The notes beneath the pieces were generated by a model. That model did no database searches. It was not told the DNA's origin and saw nothing but the letters and a program-made list of their open reading frames with translations. Source: Bacillota bacterium (GTDB lineage Bacteria; Bacillota_I; Bacilli_A; Acholeplasmatales; Acholeplasmataceae). From it: 9,189 nt of DNA. This document shows, piece after piece, positions 5,109 through 9,189 of the stretch (the first letter of the stretch is position 1; every line of letters begins with the position of its first letter). The position numbers were made by a program, and so were the translations under genes. The stretch covers positions 1 through 9,189 of the forward strand of contig JAURNN010000043.1 of the NCBI GenBank assembly GCA_030830185.1, written 5' to 3'.

Positions 5109-6961
5109 GCGTTTGCTTGTCCTGACTCGATATAGACCACAAGCATTGAGATATCAACAGGACTGACCCCGGATATCCTTGAAGCTTGTCCTACGGTTTC
5201 TGGTTTGATTTTTGTGAGTTTTTCGCGTGCTTCTAAACTCATATTGCTAATTTTATCATAGGCAATCATATCTGGGATTTTTTTATGTTCTAATCGTGAC
5301 ATTTTTTGAGCTTCACGTAATGACTTTTGAATATAACCGTCGTATTTAATAAATGTTTCAACTTCAGTTTCAACATCAATGTCTTGGCTTTCATATCCAA
5401 ATAAAGAAAGATGCGCGATCGTGATTTCGGGTCTTTTTAATAGTTTTTCAAAACTCATCGATTCATAAATCGGTGCTGAATGTATCGATGCTAAAAGCGT
5501 GTTATTTTTTACATTTGGTAAGATGACATTCTCTTTTAAATGGGTGAGGAGTTGTTGATACATAGATTGTTTATTTAAATATGTTTGATACGTCTTATCA
5601 TCTACTAAACCAACGTCATATCCTTTTTGAGTAAGCCTAGATTGCGCATTATCGTGACGTAAAAGTAATCTAAACTCAGCAAGACTCGTGAGTAACCGGT
5701 AAGGTTCTTTCGCACCTTTCGTCACAAGATCATCTATAAGGACACCAATATACGCTTCATGTCGCTCTAATATAAAAGATTGTTTACCTTGGTTTTTTAA
5801 TGCAGCATTGATACCAGCCATTAATCCTTGGCCCGCTGCTTCTTCATATCCAGAGGTTCCGTTAATTTGACCGGCACAAAATAAGTTATTTAACTTTTTC
5901 GTTTCTAAAGTGTGTTTTAATTGAATCGGGTTAATCGCATCATATTCAATGGCGTATGCATAACGAATAATTCGAGCATGTTCTAATCCTGGAATTGTCT
6001 GTAAGATTTTTTCTTGCATCTCTTTAGGGAAAGAGGTTGATAACCCTTGAACATAATATTCATCTAAACCCAAACTTTCAGGTTCGATAAAAATCTGGTG
6101 TTCGTCTTTATCTTGAAATTTCACAATTTTATCTTCAATTGACGGGCAGTATCTTGGTCCAACACCCTCAACCACGCCGCCATACATCGCAGAAGCCGTT
6201 AAATCACTTAAGATGATTTTTTTGGTTTCTTTAGTGGTTCTTGTTAAGTAACATGGTTCAGCAGGGTTATCATAAATATGGTTCTCATGTGAAAAACTTT
6301 TAACCACAGCATCCCCTGGTTGAATGGTCATTTTTGACAAATCAACTGAATCTTTTGCAATTCTTGGGGGTGTCCCGGTTTTAAGTCTAATGATTTCAAA
6401 CCCTAAGTCTTTAAGTTGTTTTGAAATACCAAACGTTGTAGGCTCACCAATTGGGCCACTTTTGGTTTTTTCTTTCCCCATAAGAATATCACTGTTTAAA
6501 TACGTTCCGGTTGTAATAACAACCGTTTTTGAAGGTATTTTTGTACCATCTGATAAGATGACACCTTTCAATGTTTCTTCTTCGATCCATAGTGATTCGA
6601 CGAACGCTTCTAATAACGTTAAATGTTCTTGTTTTTTTAAGACATCAAGCATGAATTTAGGATATTCTATTTTATCAATTTGAGCACGTAATGCACGAAC
6701 AGCAGGACCTTTAGATGCATTGAGCATTTTCATTTGAATTTGGGTGGCATCTGCAGATTTTGCCATTTGTCCACCTAATGCATCGATCTCACGAACAACA
6801 ATACCTTTTGCAGGTCCACCAATAGACGGGTTACAAGGCAAAGAGGCAACCTTTGAAAGGTTACCTGAAATAAGGAGTGTATGTTGTTGCATGCGTGCCA
6901 TGGCAAGTGCTGCTTCTATCCCTGCATGACCGCCACCGACAATAATTCCGTCATACATCAT
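5105..6961 (-). CDS. mnmG: tRNA uridine-34 carboxymethylaminomethyl-modifying enzyme MnmG (GidA)
   Basis: A 618-residue FAD protein, near the usual 620-630. With MnmE it installs (carboxymethyl)aminomethyl groups on U34 of tRNAs reading NNA/NNG codons, using methylene-tetrahydrofolate and NADH. The FAD dinucleotide-binding motif GGGHAG is at 9-14. PCNPSIGGPAKG (42-53) holds the conserved C43, RLKTGTPPR is at 192-200, and RYCPSIEDK (270-278) holds the second conserved cysteine C272. GYEEAAGQGL (371-380) and EPYRLLTSLAEFRLLLRHDN (419-438) are family signatures. The C-terminal ISGVSPVDI (597-605) is part of the MnmE-binding helical domain. AGAAGGA overlaps the tkt TAG stop 12 bases upstream, and the first of two consecutive ATGs fits it best. 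The TGA stop overlaps the rsmG ATG, which would be impossible if UGA were sense. MnmE is not in the window. Confidence 0.97.
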   Translation of the reverse strand: MMYDGIIVGGGHAGIEAALAMARMQQHTLLISGNLSKVASLPCNPSIGGPAKGIVVREIDALGGQMAKSADATQIQMKMLNASKGPAVRALRAQIDKIEYPKFMLDVLKKQEHLTLLEAFVESLWIEEETLKGVILSDGTKIPSKTVVITTGTYLNSDILMGKEKTKSGPIGEPTTFGISKQLKDLGFEIIRLKTGTPPRIAKDSVDLSKMTIQPGDAVVKSFSHENHIYDNPAEPCYLTRTTKETKKIILSDLTASAMYGGVVEGVGPRYCPSIEDKIVKFQDKDEHQIFIEPESLGLDEYYVQGLSTSFPKEMQEKILQTIPGLEHARIIRYAYAIEYDAINPIQLKHTLETKKLNNLFCAGQINGTSGYEEAAGQGLMAGINAALKNQGKQSFILERHEAYIGVLIDDLVTKGAKEPYRLLTSLAEFRLLLRHDNAQSRLTQKGYDVGLVDDKTYQTYLNKQSMYQQLLTHLKENVILPNVKNNTLLASIHSAPIYESMSFEKLLKRPEITIAHLSLFGYESQDIDVETEVETFIKYDGYIQKSLREAQKMSRLEHKKIPDMIAYDKISNMSLEAREKLTKIKPETVGQASRISGVSPVDISMLVVYIESGQANA

Positions 6962-6973
6962 ATGTGTGTCCTT

Positions 6974-8920
6974 CTATAATACGTTTTTAACAAAATGAAC
7001 AATCGATAAAGCATCAAATCCAAAATGTTCCATGACTAAATCGCCATCTGCACTTTCACCGAAAGTGTCCATACCAATAATATCTTTGGTAAGTTGATAC
7101 CAAGGCATTTTTGAACCTGCTTCAATCGCAACGATCTTACTATTTTTAGGGAGCACGGATTGAATATAGGTTTGGTTTTGTTTTAAAAACCCTTCTAAAT
7201 GTGGAACAGATACCACTCGGCAACCAATGCCTTCTGCTTCTAGTTGTGTTTTTGCTTCTAATGACGGTGTGACTTCACTACCTGTTGCAACTAGTACAAT
7301 TTGAAGTGGAGATGTTTCTTTTGATGCAATATATCCACCTTTTAAAATGTCATTTTCTGTGGCGTCAAATTGCTTTAAATCTTGCCTTGATAACACAAAT
7401 ACAGAAGGTGTTTTAGAGGTGAGTGCTTTTTTATAGTACGCTTTTGTTTCGTTTAAATTTGCTGGTCTAAAAACATTTAAATTAGGAATTGCACGTAACC
7501 CTGTCAGTTGTTCAACAGGTTGATGGGTTGGACCATCTTCACCCACACCAATACTATCATGTGTCATGACAAAGATCGATGGAATGTTCATGATGGCTGA
7601 TAAACGTATACTTGGTTTCATGTAATCACTAAATACAAAGAATGCACCACCAAATGCATGGAGGCCACCATATAATGTAATCCCATTAATAATTGCACCC
7701 ATCGCATGTTCACGAACACCAAAATTAATATTTCTTCCTAAGCGGTGATCTGGCATAAAATGACCATCTAATCCTTTTGCTTTGGTTGATGAAGAAAGGT
7801 CTGCTGATCCACCAATCATGTTTGGTAACTGTTTTGATAAAAGATCAAGGACTTTTCCGCTTGAAACGCGAGTGGCTTCGTCTTTAGAAGCTGTTAATGC
7901 GTCTAAAAAAGATAGATCGTTTCTGTGAAGTGGTTTTAGATATGTTTCAAGTAAAGCAAAATCTTCTTGGTGTAATGCTTTGTATGTGTTCAGTTTTTGT
8001 TGGTAAGTTCTGTAGGCACGTCTTCCTCGTAAAATCGTATGTTTATGGAAAAAAGCATATACATCATGATCAACTTCAAAAGGTGCATATGTATAATTAA
8101 GGGTCTTTCTTAGTTGTGTGATTTGATCTTTTGAAAGTGGTTTACCATGAGCACTTGATGTGCCTGAAACATCGCTTCCAAATCCGATTTCGGTTTTTAT
8201 TTCGATAAAAATTGGTTTGTCTTGTTGACGTTGTCCTTTTTTAATGGCTTTTTTTATGGCTTCTGGATTCATTCCATCTAACACTTTGATATAGTAAAAT
8301 CCAAGAGCTTCCATTTTCTTTTTGGTGTCTTCAGAAAATGTATATTTCACTTCACCGTCAAGTTGGATATCATTAGAATCAAATAAGATGACTAAATTGT
8401 TTAACTTTAAATGACCTGCTAAACTTAACGATTCAAGTGCAACCCCTTCTTGAAGATCGCCATCTCCAACAAGTGTATAAATATAGTTATTGAATAAGGT
8501 GATGTCTTCTTTATTAAAGCGTGCTTGAACATGTGTACTAGCAAGTGCCATACCAACAGCGTTCGAGACACCTTGTCCAAGAGGACCAGACGTTGTTTCT
8601 ATACCCCTTTTTAAATCATATTCTGGGTGACCTGGTGTATGACCAAATGTTCTAAATTGTTGAAGATCTTCTACTTTAATATCATAACCTACAAGATGGT
8701 TGATGGCATATAAAAGTGCAGACCCATGACCTGCAGATAAAATAAAACGATCACGATTATACCATGATGGATATCTTGCATCAATATTGATGAAATCTTT
8801 AAATAATGTATAGATAATTGGTGCAGCACCTAAGACAATGCCTGGGTGTCCACTGTTTGCTTTTTCAATCGCATCCACACCTAAAAAGCGTAATGTATTG
8901 ATTGCTTTCTCTTGAATCAT
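6974..8920 (-). CDS. tkt: Transketolase
   Basis: A 648-residue, full-length thiamine diphosphate enzyme that moves two-carbon units between sugar phosphates in the non-oxidative pentose phosphate pathway, linking glycolysis to ribose and erythrose phosphates. The diphosphate-binding domain shows SGHPG (23-27), GHGS (64-67) and GPLGQG (112-117), then the GDGDLQEG motif (152-159) leading to SND (182-184) for Mg and TPP, and AHGKP (257-261). The pyrimidine domain shows GGSADL (370-375), REHAMG (403-408) with catalytic E404, and GEDGPTHQP (460-468). A transketolase C-terminal domain follows from about 535. The ATG shares ATGA with the upstream gene's stop, and AAGGA lies six bases before it. It ends in TAG, 12 bases before mnmG. 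Transketolase heading this RNA-modification/partition operon is unusual compared with Bacillus. Confidence 0.97.
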   Translation of the reverse strand: MIQEKAINTLRFLGVDAIEKANSGHPGIVLGAAPIIYTLFKDFINIDARYPSWYNRDRFILSAGHGSALLYAINHLVGYDIKVEDLQQFRTFGHTPGHPEYDLKRGIETTSGPLGQGVSNAVGMALASTHVQARFNKEDITLFNNYIYTLVGDGDLQEGVALESLSLAGHLKLNNLVILFDSNDIQLDGEVKYTFSEDTKKKMEALGFYYIKVLDGMNPEAIKKAIKKGQRQQDKPIFIEIKTEIGFGSDVSGTSSAHGKPLSKDQITQLRKTLNYTYAPFEVDHDVYAFFHKHTILRGRRAYRTYQQKLNTYKALHQEDFALLETYLKPLHRNDLSFLDALTASKDEATRVSSGKVLDLLSKQLPNMIGGSADLSSSTKAKGLDGHFMPDHRLGRNINFGVREHAMGAIINGITLYGGLHAFGGAFFVFSDYMKPSIRLSAIMNIPSIFVMTHDSIGVGEDGPTHQPVEQLTGLRAIPNLNVFRPANLNETKAYYKKALTSKTPSVFVLSRQDLKQFDATENDILKGGYIASKETSPLQIVLVATGSEVTPSLEAKTQLEAEGIGCRVVSVPHLEGFLKQNQTYIQSVLPKNSKIVAIEAGSKMPWYQLTKDIIGMDTFGESADGDLVMEHFGFDALSIVHFVKNVL

Positions 8921-9189
8921 GACTTGTCCTTATTTTTAGTTGTTTCTTCTATTTGAGGTGTCGTTTCTGATTGAACGTCTTCGGAAATGACATTGTCATT
9001 TTCTGGTACTTGAAAATATGCTTTATAATGACGTTCTTGAGCTTCAACTAAACGATTGAATTTGTATTCTCCCATCGTTTCACGAATCAAGTTTTGAGTC
9101 GCAATGTTTTCATCAGCAACAGATTTTCTAATGAGTCTGTTTTGAAACATATTAGAAATAAAAACAACCACTAAAATTCCAAGTAAAAC
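8917..9189 (-). CDS. Membrane-anchored small protein, C-terminal part (cut by window edge); weakly like UPF0154/YneF
   Basis: The reading frame is open to the right edge, so the start probably lies outside. A GTG at 9171-9169 with a weak GGA before it could start translation, but that would split a hydrophobic stretch (VLLGILVVVFI, coded by 9189-9157) that looks like the end of a membrane helix. After it comes a basic segment (QNRLIRKS), a helical part with ETMGEY, and a polar acidic tail rich in E, T, Q and K ending in KNKDKS. The layout of helix, then NxLxRK, then a Met-Gly about 20 residues on recalls UPF0154 (YneF), a short membrane protein whose gene lies beside tkt in Bacillus; this is tentative and the tail is longer. 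It overlaps tkt by four bases (ATGA), indicating coupled expression. Function is unknown. Confidence 0.6.
   Translation of the reverse strand, partial: VLLGILVVVFISNMFQNRLIRKSVADENIATQNLIRETMGEYKFNRLVEAQERHYKAYFQVPENDNVISEDVQSETTPQIEETTKNKDKS

Noticed and set aside
6324..6683. Plus-strand open frame of 119 codons
   Set aside because: It is the complement of the well-supported mnmG gene and has no family features.
6744..6929. Plus-strand open frame of 61 codons
   Set aside because: It is antisense to the conserved FAD-binding part of mnmG.
7897..8100. Plus-strand open frame of 67 codons
   Set aside because: It is antisense to tkt and shows no recognisable features.

Overview
The window looks like a chromosomal segment of a low-G+C Firmicutes/Mollicutes relative, most like an Acholeplasma-type organism. 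The evidence is AT-rich coding sequence, a compact gene layout, a Bacillus-like tRNA array with encoded CCA ends, and the mnmG-rsmG-parA-parB order usually found near the replication origin. UGA is used as a stop at two tight gene junctions (4-base ATGA overlaps) and the tryptophans checked are TGG, so the Mycoplasma/Spiroplasma code does not apply. The genus is an inference.

Left end (1-1348): the first 35 codons of a type I restriction-modification methyltransferase subunit (hsdM) run off the left edge on the minus strand. A divergent tyrosine recombinase of 295 residues follows on the plus strand. The 355 bases between the two start codons hold three copies of an 8-base motif and a leader hairpin that would partly hide the recombinase ribosome binding site. 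This is the accessory part of the window and the likeliest home of a DNA-inversion (phase-variable) restriction system, but the specificity genes needed to prove that lie outside.

Middle (1369-2778): thirteen tRNA genes on the minus strand, in transcription order Tyr-Ile-Val-Thr-Lys-Leu-Ala-Met-Ile2-Ser-fMet-Asp-Phe, with a promoter before Tyr, a second stronger promoter between Tyr and Ile, and an intrinsic terminator after Phe. Two tRNAs depart from the norm: Val has G at position 54, and elongator Met has an A50-C64 mismatch.

Right part (2842-9189): a tightly packed minus-strand operon reading partial membrane-anchored protein - tkt - mnmG - rsmG - parA - parB. Its genes overlap or are separated by at most 12 bases. 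It combines pentose phosphate metabolism (transketolase), RNA modification (MnmG on tRNA wobble uridines, RsmG on 16S rRNA) and chromosome segregation (ParA/ParB). Some tRNAs in the adjacent array, Lys(TTT) and Leu(TAA), belong to the class that MnmG modifies. No promoter for this operon is visible, so it probably starts beyond the right edge.
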